64,000 nucleotides of DNA, taken from NCBI RefSeq assembly GCF_003367475.1, contig NZ_QRHA01000007.1, positions 186,001 through 250,000 on the forward strand, read 5' to 3'. Position 1 is the first letter of the stretch, and the number at the start of each line of letters is the position of its first letter. A program made the translations under genes and the position numbers. The notes under the pieces were generated by a model. That model ran no database searches. It was not told where the DNA came from and was given only the letters and a program-made list of their open reading frames with translations. This document shows positions 44,898-53,795 of the stretch, in pieces. The stretch comes from Alteromonas aestuariivivens (GTDB taxonomy: Bacteria; Pseudomonadota; Gammaproteobacteria; Enterobacterales; Alteromonadaceae).

Positions 44898-46208
44898 ATG
44901 GCAACAAAACAAACTGTTACTACCCGTTCTGGTGAACGCATTGCGATTGTCGCAGGACTGCGAACCCCATTTGCAAAGATGGCAACTTACTTTCACGGCG
45001 TACCCGCCGTGGATTTAGGTAAGATGGTTGTTAATGAAATGCTTGTGCGTAACGGCGTTGCACCTGAGTGGGTGGAGCAGGTTGTGTATGGGCAGGTTGT
45101 ACAAATGCCGGAGGCACCCAACATTGCCAGAGAGATAGTGCTGGGAACCGGGATGAATGTGCATACCGACGCCTACAGCGTTTCCCGTGCCTGTGCGACC
45201 AGCTTTCAGTCCACGGTAAACATTGCCGAGAGCATGATGGCGGGGAACATTCAGGTTGGGGTCGCTGGCGGGGCAGATTCAACGTCCGTATCTCCTATTG
45301 GGGTGTCCAAAAAGCTGGCCAGGGCACTGGTGGATTTGCAAAAGACAAAAACCGTAGGTCAGAAGTGGCAGGTTTTGAAAAAGCTTAAATTCAAGGATCT
45401 GTTACCGGTACCTCCGGCTGTAGCCGAATATTCCACCGGGTTGTCAATGGGGCAGACCGCTGAGCAGATGGCCAAAACCCATCAGATCAGCCGTGCTGAG
45501 CAGGATAAACTGGCACATCGCTCACATACCCTTGCGGCCCAAAGCTGGGAAAGCGGCAAACTGGACGGTGAAGTCATGACCGCCTACGCCGAACCATTCA
45601 AGGGCGCTCTAGAGAAAGACAACAATGTGCGTTTTGATTCCAGCCTTGAGGGATACGCCAAATTACGCCCGGTGTTTGATAAAAAATACGGTTCAGTAAC
45701 CGCGGCCAACGCCACACCACTTACTGACGGTGCATCGGCAGTTCTGATGATGACAGAGAGCCGGGCCAAGGAACTGGGATACACGCCATTGGGGTATATC
45801 CGCAGTTATGCCTTTGCAGCCATTGATGTATGGGAAGATATGCTGATGGGTCCGTCGTATGCAACTCCGATTGCGCTTGAACGTGCTGGCATGAGCCTGA
45901 ATGATCTTACCCTGATTGAAATGCACGAAGCGTTCGCAGCTCAGACGCTGGCCAACGTGAAAATGTTCGCCAGCGACAAGTTTGCGCAGGAAAAACTGGG
46001 CCGCTCAAAAGCAACCGGTGAAATCGATATGGAAAAATTTAATGTAATGGGCAGTTCCATTGCGTATGGCCACCCGTTTGCGGCTACCGGTACCCGCATG
46101 ATCACGCAGATGCTCAATGAATTGAACCGTCGTGGCGGAGGTACAGGGTTGCTGACCGCATGTGCCGCAGGTGGATTGGGCGCTGCCATGATCGTGGAGA
46201 CAGAATAA
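44898..46208 (+). CDS. fadI: 3-ketoacyl-CoA thiolase FadI
   Basis: 436 residues from ATG 44898, exactly the E. coli FadI length, with TAGGTG upstream. A GTG seven codons earlier is less likely and would lie next to the operator. It cleaves 3-ketoacyl-CoA in beta-oxidation. Catalytic Cys99 is in SRACATS, the active His in GHPFAATG, and the second Cys in [10 protein letters not shown]. It forms a complex with FadJ, whose gene overlaps its stop. Confidence 0.96.
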   Translation: MATKQTVTTRSGERIAIVAGLRTPFAKMATYFHGVPAVDLGKMVVNEMLVRNGVAPEWVEQVVYGQVVQMPEAPNIAREIVLGTGMNVHTDAYSVSRACATSFQSTVNIAESMMAGNIQVGVAGGADSTSVSPIGVSKKLARALVDLQKTKTVGQKWQVLKKLKFKDLLPVPPAVAEYSTGLSMGQTAEQMAKTHQISRAEQDKLAHRSHTLAAQSWESGKLDGEVMTAYAEPFKGALEKDNNVRFDSSLEGYAKLRPVFDKKYGSVTAANATPLTDGASAVLMMTESRAKELGYTPLGYIRSYAFAAIDVWEDMLMGPSYATPIALERAGMSLNDLTLIEMHEAFAAQTLANVKMFASDKFAQEKLGRSKATGEIDMEKFNVMGSSIAYGHPFAATGTRMITQMLNELNRRGGGTGLLTACAAGGLGAAMIVETE

Positions 46209-48370
46209 TGAGTCAGGAGAATACCCCAGTGAGTGAATCTCAAGCCCAATCGACGGTCAGTGCTTTTTCGCTTGTTAAGCAGGATAACGGTGTAGCCATT
46301 CTCACCATGGACGTTCCCGGTGAATCCATGAATACGCTCAAGCAGGCGTTTGGTGATGAAATCAATCAGGTTCTTGATCACATTGAACAGGACAGCGATA
46401 TTAAAGGCGTAGTGCTGGTCAGCGGCAAGCCGAATTCCTTTGTTGCCGGAGCCGATATAGCCATGCTGGCCGCGTGTGAAACGGAGCAGGATGCTGAAGC
46501 CCTGGCTCAAGGCGGACAGGCGGTTTTTGATAGAATAGAACGCATGCGGGCCACCTTTGTTGCCGCCATTCACGGCCCTGCACTGGGCGGTGGGCTGGAA
46601 CTGGCACTGGCCTGTCATTACCGGGTTTGCAGTGATGCTGCCATCACTCAGCTTGGACTGCCGGAAGTTCAGTTGGGATTGTTGCCCGGAAGCGGTGGTA
46701 CGCAACGGCTGCCTCGGCTGATTGGCATACAGCAGGCTATGAAAATGATGCTGACCGGGGCTTCTGTGCGTGCCAAGCAAGCCAAAAAGTATGGCATTGT
46801 GGATGAAATGGTGCCGCTGAGCGTGCTTACCGATGTGGCAGCGCAATTCGCGCTTAAACCTCACCCTGAGCGGGGCACTCCGCAAAAAGACATCGCCAGC
46901 AAAGCACTGGAGCGGACGTCGTTTGGGCGTAATCTTCTGTTTAAGAAGGCCCGTCAGCAAACGCTGGCTAAAACCAAGGGCAACTATCCGGCACCGTTGA
47001 AAATTATTGATGTAATTGAAACCGGGATAAATAAAGGCTTTAGGGCAGGGCTGGAGGCGGAAGCCCTGGCGTTTGGCAAACTGGTGATGAGCCCCGAATC
47101 TTTCCAGTTGAGGCAGATTTTCTTCGCGACCACAGAAATGAAAAAAGAGCGGGGCGTTGTGGGGGTTGAGCCTTCAAAAGTTCGCAAGGTTGGCGTGCTC
47201 GGTGGTGGCCTGATGGGCGGCGGAATCGCCTATGTTACTGCGACCAAGGCTGGTTTGCCGGTGCGTATTAAAGATGTGCGGGCCGAAGGTATCGCCAATG
47301 CCATGAAATATTCATACGATTTGCTGAGCAAGAAAGTACAACGTCGCTTTATGCGCAAGAGCGAAATGCAACAACAACTTTCGCTGTTAACCGGTACTCT
47401 GGATTATAAAGGGATGCAGGACGCGGATATTGTGGTGGAAGCGGTATTTGAAGATCTTGGCCTCAAACAGAACATGGTCGCTGATGTGGAAAATCACTGT
47501 CAGGCGCATACTGTTTTCGCCTCTAACACGTCCTCCATACCAATCACACAAATTGCTGCCAAGGCAAGCCGTCCTCAGAACGTGATTGGTCTGCATTACT
47601 TCTCACCGGTTGATAAAATGCCGCTGGCAGAGGTTATTGCGCATGCCGAAACGTCGGATGAGACAATTTCCACAACAGTGGATTTTGCCCGCAAACAAGG
47701 TAAAACCCCCATTGTAGTGAAGGATGGGGCAGGCTTTTATGTGAACCGTATTCTGGCTCCCTATATGAATGAAGCCGCTTGCATGCTGCTTAACGGCGAG
47801 CCGGTAGAACATATTGACAAGTCACTGGTGAAATTTGGTTTCCCGGTTGGGCCGGTAAAATTGCTGGATGAGGTGGGGATTGACGTAGGAACCAAAATCA
47901 TCCCTTTCCTGGTAAGCGAATTCGGTGAGCGTTTCACTGCCCCAGATGCGTTTGACAAGGTACTGGCAGACGATCGCAAGGGCAAGAAAAATAAAAAAGG
48001 CTTCTATCTTTATAGCGGTAAAAAAGCGGGTAAAGAGGTTGATGAAAGCATTTATACACTGCTTGGGATCAATGCGGCAAAATCATTAAGCGAACAGCAG
48101 GTAGCAGAGCGCTGTGTAATGATGATGCTAAACGAAGCGGCCCGATGTCTGGATGAGGGGGTTATTCGTAGTGCCCGTGACGGTGATATTGGGGCCATAT
48201 TCGGTATTGGTTTCCCTCCATTCCTTGGTGGTCCGTTCCGCTATATGGACAGTCTGGGGCTGCAGCATGTGGTTGAACGACTGACGCACCTGGCAGAGAC
48301 GGTTGACACTAAATTTGCTCCGGCTGACGTGTTAGTCAGCATGGCGGAAACGGGAACAACATTTTACTAA
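46208..48370 (+). CDS. fadJ: Fatty oxidation complex subunit alpha FadJ
   Basis: 720 residues from ATG 46208, overlapping the fadI stop as TAATG. The N-terminal enoyl-CoA hydratase/isomerase (about 15-205) shows VAGADIAML and IHGPALGGGLELALACHYR in outline. The NAD-binding 3-hydroxyacyl-CoA dehydrogenase begins at VGVLGGGLMGGGIAYV near 330, with two C-terminal dehydrogenase domains. It runs the hydration and oxidation steps of beta-oxidation. A strong terminator follows. Confidence 0.97.
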   Translation: MSQENTPVSESQAQSTVSAFSLVKQDNGVAILTMDVPGESMNTLKQAFGDEINQVLDHIEQDSDIKGVVLVSGKPNSFVAGADIAMLAACETEQDAEALAQGGQAVFDRIERMRATFVAAIHGPALGGGLELALACHYRVCSDAAITQLGLPEVQLGLLPGSGGTQRLPRLIGIQQAMKMMLTGASVRAKQAKKYGIVDEMVPLSVLTDVAAQFALKPHPERGTPQKDIASKALERTSFGRNLLFKKARQQTLAKTKGNYPAPLKIIDVIETGINKGFRAGLEAEALAFGKLVMSPESFQLRQIFFATTEMKKERGVVGVEPSKVRKVGVLGGGLMGGGIAYVTATKAGLPVRIKDVRAEGIANAMKYSYDLLSKKVQRRFMRKSEMQQQLSLLTGTLDYKGMQDADIVVEAVFEDLGLKQNMVADVENHCQAHTVFASNTSSIPITQIAAKASRPQNVIGLHYFSPVDKMPLAEVIAHAETSDETISTTVDFARKQGKTPIVVKDGAGFYVNRILAPYMNEAACMLLNGEPVEHIDKSLVKFGFPVGPVKLLDEVGIDVGTKIIPFLVSEFGERFTAPDAFDKVLADDRKGKKNKKGFYLYSGKKAGKEVDESIYTLLGINAAKSLSEQQVAERCVMMMLNEAARCLDEGVIRSARDGDIGAIFGIGFPPFLGGPFRYMDSLGLQHVVERLTHLAETVDTKFAPADVLVSMAETGTTFY

Positions 48371-48390
48371 AATGTAATAAAACAGTTAAA

Positions 48391-48414
48391 AACCGGGCTT
48401 TGCCCGGTTTTTTT
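48391..48414 (+). terminator. Terminator after fadIJ
   Basis: AACCGGGC (48391-48398) and GCCCGGTT (48402-48409) followed by a run of Ts. Confidence 0.9.
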
Positions 48415-48502
48415 GTACCAAAGCGACAAAAACACTGGTTTATTAGACTTCGATCTGTACAATTTCTACTCTCTGGAGTTTTGTTCGTCAATTTATTGGC
48501 TA

Positions 48503-48736
48503 GTGTCTGAGCCATATTTACTTAATAAGGGGGCTTGTTTGTTGGTATTAGTGATGGTCGCTGTATTAAGTAGTGTGTTTTATTACATTGAGGCGGTTAA
48601 ATCCGGTTTGAATGCGCGCAACTGGGCGCTCGCCGGCCTGCTGTTAGGGCCTCTGCTGTTTCCCATGTTTACGGTTAGCCGCCACGTGGCCTGGCGCCGC
48701 TCAACAGGTTTCAATAACCTTTATCTACGCGCATAA
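48503..48736 (+). CDS. Small integral membrane protein of unknown function
   Basis: 77 residues from GTG 48503. The start is uncertain. ATG 48554 would give 60 residues, and the open frame upstream runs into the fadJ terminator. Two hydrophobic segments are visible (ACLLVLVMVAVLSSVFYYIE and WALAGLLLGPLLFPMF) around the polar turn KSGLNARN. A basic end with RHVAWRR follows. Similar two-helix proteins occur in gammaproteobacteria without an assigned role. Its stop is set in the terminator that follows. Confidence 0.6.
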   Translation: MSEPYLLNKGACLLVLVMVAVLSSVFYYIEAVKSGLNARNWALAGLLLGPLLFPMFTVSRHVAWRRSTGFNNLYLRA

Positions 48737-48762
48737 AAAAGAGAGGCATGCCTCTCTTTTTT
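48735..48762. terminator. Bidirectional terminator
   Basis: Perfect dyad: six As, GAGAGGCATGCCTCTC, six Ts. It sits between convergent small genes and can serve both. Confidence 0.92.
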
Positions 48763-48781
48763 AGTCATATCCCTGTTCAAT

Positions 48782-48946
48782 TTAGAAAGCGATACCGCCT
48801 GTAGATCCGCCACGGCCAGGTTTAACAACCTGTGGCTGAGTAGAAGCCTGTTGTGGCTTCTCTGATGCATTTTTAACACCTTCCTGCTTGTCAGCAACCG
48901 GCGCGGTGGTAGAAAGTACTAGTGCTACTGCGTAAGCTTTCAACAT
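48782..48946 (-). CDS. Small 54-residue protein of unknown function
   Basis: Read from the sequence: ATG at 48946, stop TAA at 48782, with AGGA 8 nt before the start and the bidirectional terminator 20 bases after the stop. The first 18 residues (MLKAYAVALVLSTTAPVA) look like a short signal or membrane segment. A polar stretch rich in Gln, Lys and Ser follows, then a Gly-rich end PGRGGSTGGIAF. No cysteines are present. It is an isolated unit with possible promoters upstream. No family was recognised. It could be a small exported peptide. Confidence 0.6.
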   Translation of the reverse strand: MLKAYAVALVLSTTAPVADKQEGVKNASEKPQQASTQPQVVKPGRGGSTGGIAF

Positions 48947-49024
48947 AATTCAATCCTCTGATTTTTATTTTGAACAAAACAAACAAATCCGACTGACAAG
49001 TAATTTGCCGGTCAAAGAGGATAT

Positions 49025-49045
49025 AGCGAATCTTGTGCCAAGATT
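49025..49045 (-). promoter_or_regulatory. Possible sigma-54-type promoter and dyad upstream of the 54-residue gene
   Basis: The minus strand reads TGGCAC-N5-TCGCT (49040-49025), one mismatch from TGGCAC-N5-TTGCW, with the required 10 bases between GG and GC. The start would fall about 65 bases before the ATG. The same place holds a perfect 7-bp dyad AATCTTG-TGC-CAAGATT (49029-49045), which may instead be an operator. A weaker sigma-70 candidate (TTGACC, 17 bases, TCGGAT) lies just downstream. Confidence 0.35.
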
Positions 49046-49103
49046 TTTTATTGAGTTAAGGTGTTGTTTTTAAATGATTTTTTATTGGTGTGTCAAAAAG
49101 CTG

Positions 49104-52100
49104 TCACTGCGCGCTCTGGCCGATCAGGTCGTGAAGCTGTTGATTTTCCTTGAGTAATTTTTCAAAACGATCGGCACTTAGCGGGCGGCTGTACAGGTAA
49201 CCCTGCAGCATCTCACAATCATAGCGACGCAGAATGGTCAGCTGACTTTCGTGCTCAACGCCTTCGGCCACGACTTTCAGCCCAAGGTTGTGGGCGATGT
49301 TGATGATGGCGGCACACATATGGCGGTCGACGCTGCTTTCAGCAATATCGTCAATGAACGCTTTGTCAATTTTGAGGGTATTGAGCGGGAAGCGTTTCAA
49401 ATACGCCAGAGAGGAATAGCCGGTACCAAAGTCGTCCAGTGCCAGGTGAATGCCTCTTTCACGCAGGCGGTCCATCATGCTCAAACCCTGTTCAGGGTTG
49501 GCCATCAGGGTGCCTTCGGTAATTTCGCATTCCAGATGCAGTGGAGAAAGTCCTACTTCCTGCAGAACACGGTCAATGCGGTCGTCCAGATCAGGCAGCT
49601 CAAACTGTTTGGCAGACAGGTTCACGGCAACCCGGCCACTGAATATGCCCTGGCTGACCCAGCGTTTGGTGTCGGCACAGGCTTTACGGAGAACCTGCTC
49701 ACCTATTTCAATAATCTGTCCGGTCTGCTCTGCAAGCGGTATGAACTGCCCTGGGCTGACGATCCCTTTTTGCGGATGCTCAAATCGCACCAGGGCTTCC
49801 ATACTGACCAGTTTGCCGGTGGTAATATCTACTTTCGGCTGGTAATACACGCTGAACAGATCGTCCTTGATTCCCTGACGGATAAGGTTCTCGATTTGCA
49901 ACTGACGAACAGCATTCTGGTTCATTTCACCGCTGAAAAACTGGTAACCATTACCGCCGTTGTTTTTGGCGAAGTACATGGCGGTGTCTGCGTTCTTGAG
50001 CATTTCCTGGGGCGAGTTGCCATCGTCCGGGTAGAAGGCAATACCCACACTGGCACCGAGCACGAACTCCTGCTTATTGATAATAAAGGGTCGTGAAAGG
50101 GTATCCAGAATGCTTTGAGCGTAGTGGGTAATAAAGTGAATGTCGGAGTTATCCTCGACCAGTATGCTGAACTCATCGCCGCCCAGACGGTAACAGGTTG
50201 CTTCTGTGCCGGTTATCCTCAGTAACCGCTTGGCTATTTGCTTGATCAGCACGTCGCCGGTCTGGTGGCCCAGTGAATCGTTAATTTTTTTGAAGTTATC
50301 CATGTCCAGGCACAGAAGTGCGTGTGGGACTGACTTACGAACCAGGTTCTGGTGACTGGCCTGGAAAAATGAACGGTTCGGTAGTTCCGTCAGAGGGTCG
50401 GTATTGGCCAGTTTCAGCAGTTCTTTTTCGGTGCTTTTACGCGACGTAATGTCAGAAAATACGCCTACAAAATGGCTGATTTTGCCATCTTCGTCATGGA
50501 CAGCATCGATGTTCAGCTCAATTTCATAACGGTCGCCATTGACACGCACACTCTCGACTTCGCCGGACCAGTTACCCTTACCGCGCAGGGTCTTCTTGAT
50601 TTCCTCGGTGAAAGCGTCAGGATACTGATGAAAATACATGTAGCTTGCCAGCGCCTGCTCACGGGTCTCACCGGTGTAGCGGCAATAAGCATTGTTCACC
50701 GAAATAAATTTAAAATTGGTGTCAGCAATAAACACCCCTTCGGAAATGTTTTCAATTGAGCGTTTAAACAGGTTGAGCTGTTCTTCTGCCTGCTTAAGGT
50801 GATGAATGTTCTTCAGTGTACCTGTCATCCGGATAGGCTGATTGTTGTGATCCCTTTGTACGACCTTGCCTCTGTCCAGGATCCAAATCCATTTGTTGGT
50901 AAAGGTCTTGGCGCGGTAGGCAAGTTCGAAGTAATCGCTTTTGTCTTCGAGGTGTTCCTGCAGGGCTTCCTGAACTCTGACGATGTCATTGGGGTGGATG
51001 TTGGCGTCGTAGGCGCTTTGGGTGCGAATGTTGTCCTGAGGGAAATCCAGTGTTCCCCAGGTATTCGAGCGGTAGACCCGGCCGCGATACACGTCCCAGT
51101 CCCACAACTCATCGCCACTGCTCCAAAGGGTCAGCTTGAGTCGCTCTTCCGATTCACGAATGGCAATTTGGGCCGCTTTGCGGGTTTGATACTGGCGCAG
51201 CACATAAATCAGTATGGATGCCAGGATAAGCGCATAGAAGGCCAGTGCAGAGGTGTACAACCAGGGTGGGCGGCCGACTCTGACTTCCAGTTTTTGAGGT
51301 TTAGACCAGGCTTTTCCGGGTTCTTTCGCTTGCAGTTCAAATTCGTAGCTGCCAAATTTCACATTGTTGAACTGGACCACACGGTCATTGCCCACCGGGA
51401 TCCAGTTGTCTTCAAAGCCGGTAAGGCGGTAACGGTATTCAACGGTGTTGGCCATTCTGGGATTAACCAGCCCGTAGGATATGCTGAAGCGAGACTGGTC
51501 GTAATTGATGTCTACTCCTGATTTGGTTTGCAGGCGTATGGATTGGTTAGCCGTTTTGACATCGTTACTCTGGTAGTAGCCAAAAATTTCAAATTCGAAC
51601 AATTGGGGCGCCCGGGTTTGCTCTGCGTTGTGTTCGCCAAGTGTCGAGCTTTCACGGGCCAGCACGTTGAAACCCTCATTTCCGGCAAAAATGATCCGGT
51701 CATCACGGGTTCTGAGCACTGCATCTTCGTTCAGGGAGTTGAATTGCATTTGTTCAAGGGAGATTTCTTCGGCAATTGTCAACTCAGACAAATCTACCCG
51801 GTGCAGACCCAGACTGTTGGCGTACCAAACCGAACCGTTCAGACCCACGGACGCTAAAATGAAACTACCGTCGACTGGACCCTGTTGTCTGGCGATCACT
51901 TTGAGATCGCGCTTGTCGATCTGCAGTACTCCGTCAGACAAGGTGGTAGCCCAGAAAAAATTTCGCCAGCTGTGCACCCTGATTGCCCTGGAGGTTAAGC
52001 CATCTTCCGTGCCAATTGTCTTGACGATTTTGCTCTGGCTTTCATCGTAAATACTTAGCTCACCCGATTCATCAGTCAACCACAAGCGGTTTTGTGCGTC

Positions 52101-53624
52101 TTTGAAAATGGGCACTGGAGCATTATTTTTGGGAAGTTCCGGGTGGTGCTGGAACAACTGGTTTGTAGTTCCGTCTTTGAGATAAGGCAAAATCTGATTG
52201 GTGCGAATGGAAATCACACCTTCAGACGGTGACCATGTCCAAATCTGCTGACCATCGAAAAATACCGATGCGACATATTGGCCTTCGAACAGGGTAGTAA
52301 GATGGCGAATTTCGTCGTCCTCCAATTCGTACACCTGCAAACCGTTTGAAGACGCAAGCCAGAAACGTCCATAGGCGTCTATCTCCAAATCCCAAAAGGA
52401 CGTGCCAATGTTGGTCAGATAATAATCCAGGGTACCCAGTTCAATGTTGAATTTACCAATGCCTTCGTGCTGGGTGGCAAACCATACATTTCCCTGCTCA
52501 TCTTCGGACAAACCCCAAACGCTGTTGCCGTCTTCCCGCTTCTGGAATTCCCGTTTATTGCTGAACAGGCGGCCGCTGCTGATATCCGGATGATATTTAA
52601 AGGCCCCGGCGAGTGCACCTATCCAAAGCCCACCGGTACTGTCCTGGTATATTTTGAGCAGGAACTTCTGTGTCAGGCCGGTGAGGGCACTGGTATCCAC
52701 TCCGGCGGTAACAAAGTGTCGCGACTTTTTGTCGTAAATGGAAAGGCCGTTTATGGTAGTCAGCCATACAGAATCATCGCGGGGCAGTATTGAAGTTACC
52801 CGGTTAGAAGCCAGCGCTGAATGTGACTCCTGGTTGATCACTTCCAGCGTTTCACCGCTGTTGGCGACGCGGAAAACGCCCCTGTCAGTGGCCAGCCAGT
52901 ATTCGCCATCTACCACTTTGACGTCGAAAATCGTTGTGGCATCAATATTAAAACTCCAGGGGTTGACCTTGCTCAGTGAATACAGCCGTTGTTCTTTCTT
53001 GCTGTAGATAAAGACACCGTGCTGATAGGTGCCTATCCAGATGCGTGATGCTTCGTCGCGGATGACTTTGATATCGTCAGGAAAGTCCACCTTGCTATCA
53101 AGAAGTGACAGAGTCTCGGTGTTCGGGTCCATCACATACAGGTTGGATTTGTCCGCCACGATAAGCTGATTGTCGCTGCTTTGGCTAATCGCCCAAATGT
53201 CATTGGACTTCAGGGCTGAGTGCTGCTTGGTAAAAACTTTAAAATTGTCGGTTTGCGGCTGGTATCTGGCAAGGCCGTCGAGTGTGCCAACCCACAGTGT
53301 TCCATTGTGATCTACAAACAGCGAGCGAATATAGCCTGAGGGAATGGAATTGGGGTCTACATCGGAAGGGTGGTACTGCCGGGTGCTGTAACCGGAATAG
53401 CGGTTGAGGCCGTTTACAGAGGCAAACCACATGTAACCGTTGGCGTCTTCAACGATGTCGACAATAGTGAGGTCGGAAAGCCCGTCTCGTTGATTCAGTT
53501 CGGTGAAGTAGATGTCAACCAGCGACACAGCGTGGCTTACCGCACTTAAACAGCAAGCAAAAATGGTCAACAAACACAGTACAGAATGTTTAAGGGTTGA
53601 ACGCACCAACACACCTTCGGCCAC
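49104..53624 (-). CDS. Propeller-type sensor with PAS, GGDEF and EAL domains
   Basis: 1506 residues from a GTG start. No ATG is available near the N-terminus, and GTG five or seven codons on are alternatives. A signal peptide (to about 32) leads to two seven-bladed ligand-propeller arrays (about 35-700), then a Y_Y_Y domain (about 715-780) and a membrane helix (about 791-811). In the cytoplasm come two PAS domains (about 830-935 and 955-1060), GGDEF (motif near 1148) and EAL (motif EALVR near 1276). GGDEF is intact, as are the EAL residues in ECEITEGTL and LDDFGTGYSS, so it may both make and break cyclic di-GMP. No RxxD inhibitory site precedes GGDEF. The periplasmic propeller suggests sensing of a polymer or sugar. 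Confidence 0.93.
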   Translation of the reverse strand: MAEGVLVRSTLKHSVLCLLTIFACCLSAVSHAVSLVDIYFTELNQRDGLSDLTIVDIVEDANGYMWFASVNGLNRYSGYSTRQYHPSDVDPNSIPSGYIRSLFVDHNGTLWVGTLDGLARYQPQTDNFKVFTKQHSALKSNDIWAISQSSDNQLIVADKSNLYVMDPNTETLSLLDSKVDFPDDIKVIRDEASRIWIGTYQHGVFIYSKKEQRLYSLSKVNPWSFNIDATTIFDVKVVDGEYWLATDRGVFRVANSGETLEVINQESHSALASNRVTSILPRDDSVWLTTINGLSIYDKKSRHFVTAGVDTSALTGLTQKFLLKIYQDSTGGLWIGALAGAFKYHPDISSGRLFSNKREFQKREDGNSVWGLSEDEQGNVWFATQHEGIGKFNIELGTLDYYLTNIGTSFWDLEIDAYGRFWLASSNGLQVYELEDDEIRHLTTLFEGQYVASVFFDGQQIWTWSPSEGVISIRTNQILPYLKDGTTNQLFQHHPELPKNNAPVPIFKDAQNRLWLTDESGELSIYDESQSKIVKTIGTEDGLTSRAIRVHSWRNFFWATTLSDGVLQIDKRDLKVIARQQGPVDGSFILASVGLNGSVWYANSLGLHRVDLSELTIAEEISLEQMQFNSLNEDAVLRTRDDRIIFAGNEGFNVLARESSTLGEHNAEQTRAPQLFEFEIFGYYQSNDVKTANQSIRLQTKSGVDINYDQSRFSISYGLVNPRMANTVEYRYRLTGFEDNWIPVGNDRVVQFNNVKFGSYEFELQAKEPGKAWSKPQKLEVRVGRPPWLYTSALAFYALILASILIYVLRQYQTRKAAQIAIRESEERLKLTLWSSGDELWDWDVYRGRVYRSNTWGTLDFPQDNIRTQSAYDANIHPNDIVRVQEALQEHLEDKSDYFELAYRAKTFTNKWIWILDRGKVVQRDHNNQPIRMTGTLKNIHHLKQAEEQLNLFKRSIENISEGVFIADTNFKFISVNNAYCRYTGETREQALASYMYFHQYPDAFTEEIKKTLRGKGNWSGEVESVRVNGDRYEIELNIDAVHDEDGKISHFVGVFSDITSRKSTEKELLKLANTDPLTELPNRSFFQASHQNLVRKSVPHALLCLDMDNFKKINDSLGHQTGDVLIKQIAKRLLRITGTEATCYRLGGDEFSILVEDNSDIHFITHYAQSILDTLSRPFIINKQEFVLGASVGIAFYPDDGNSPQEMLKNADTAMYFAKNNGGNGYQFFSGEMNQNAVRQLQIENLIRQGIKDDLFSVYYQPKVDITTGKLVSMEALVRFEHPQKGIVSPGQFIPLAEQTGQIIEIGEQVLRKACADTKRWVSQGIFSGRVAVNLSAKQFELPDLDDRIDRVLQEVGLSPLHLECEITEGTLMANPEQGLSMMDRLRERGIHLALDDFGTGYSSLAYLKRFPLNTLKIDKAFIDDIAESSVDRHMCAAIINIAHNLGLKVVAEGVEHESQLTILRRYDCEMLQGYLYSRPLSADRFEKLLKENQQLHDLIGQSAQ

Positions 53625-53795
53625 CGGGCCTTATAATTTTTATGACAAACTAAGTGAGGTTATCGGCTGAATCCGTTCAAACCGTAGGCCCAATATGCCC
53701 AAATCGGATCCGCTCTACAAGGTTTTTTTCTGGATTAACAAGGTATTGGAACAAATGATAGGCAACTGTGAAGCCCACAATCGCTCAAGTGACAC

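Noticed and set aside
45941..46960. 339-codon open frame on the minus strand
   Set aside because: Antisense to the fadI-fadJ junction, both of which are clear full-length genes.
49251..50096. 281-codon open frame on the plus strand
   Set aside because: Antisense to the EAL/GGDEF part of the large sensor. No independent signal.
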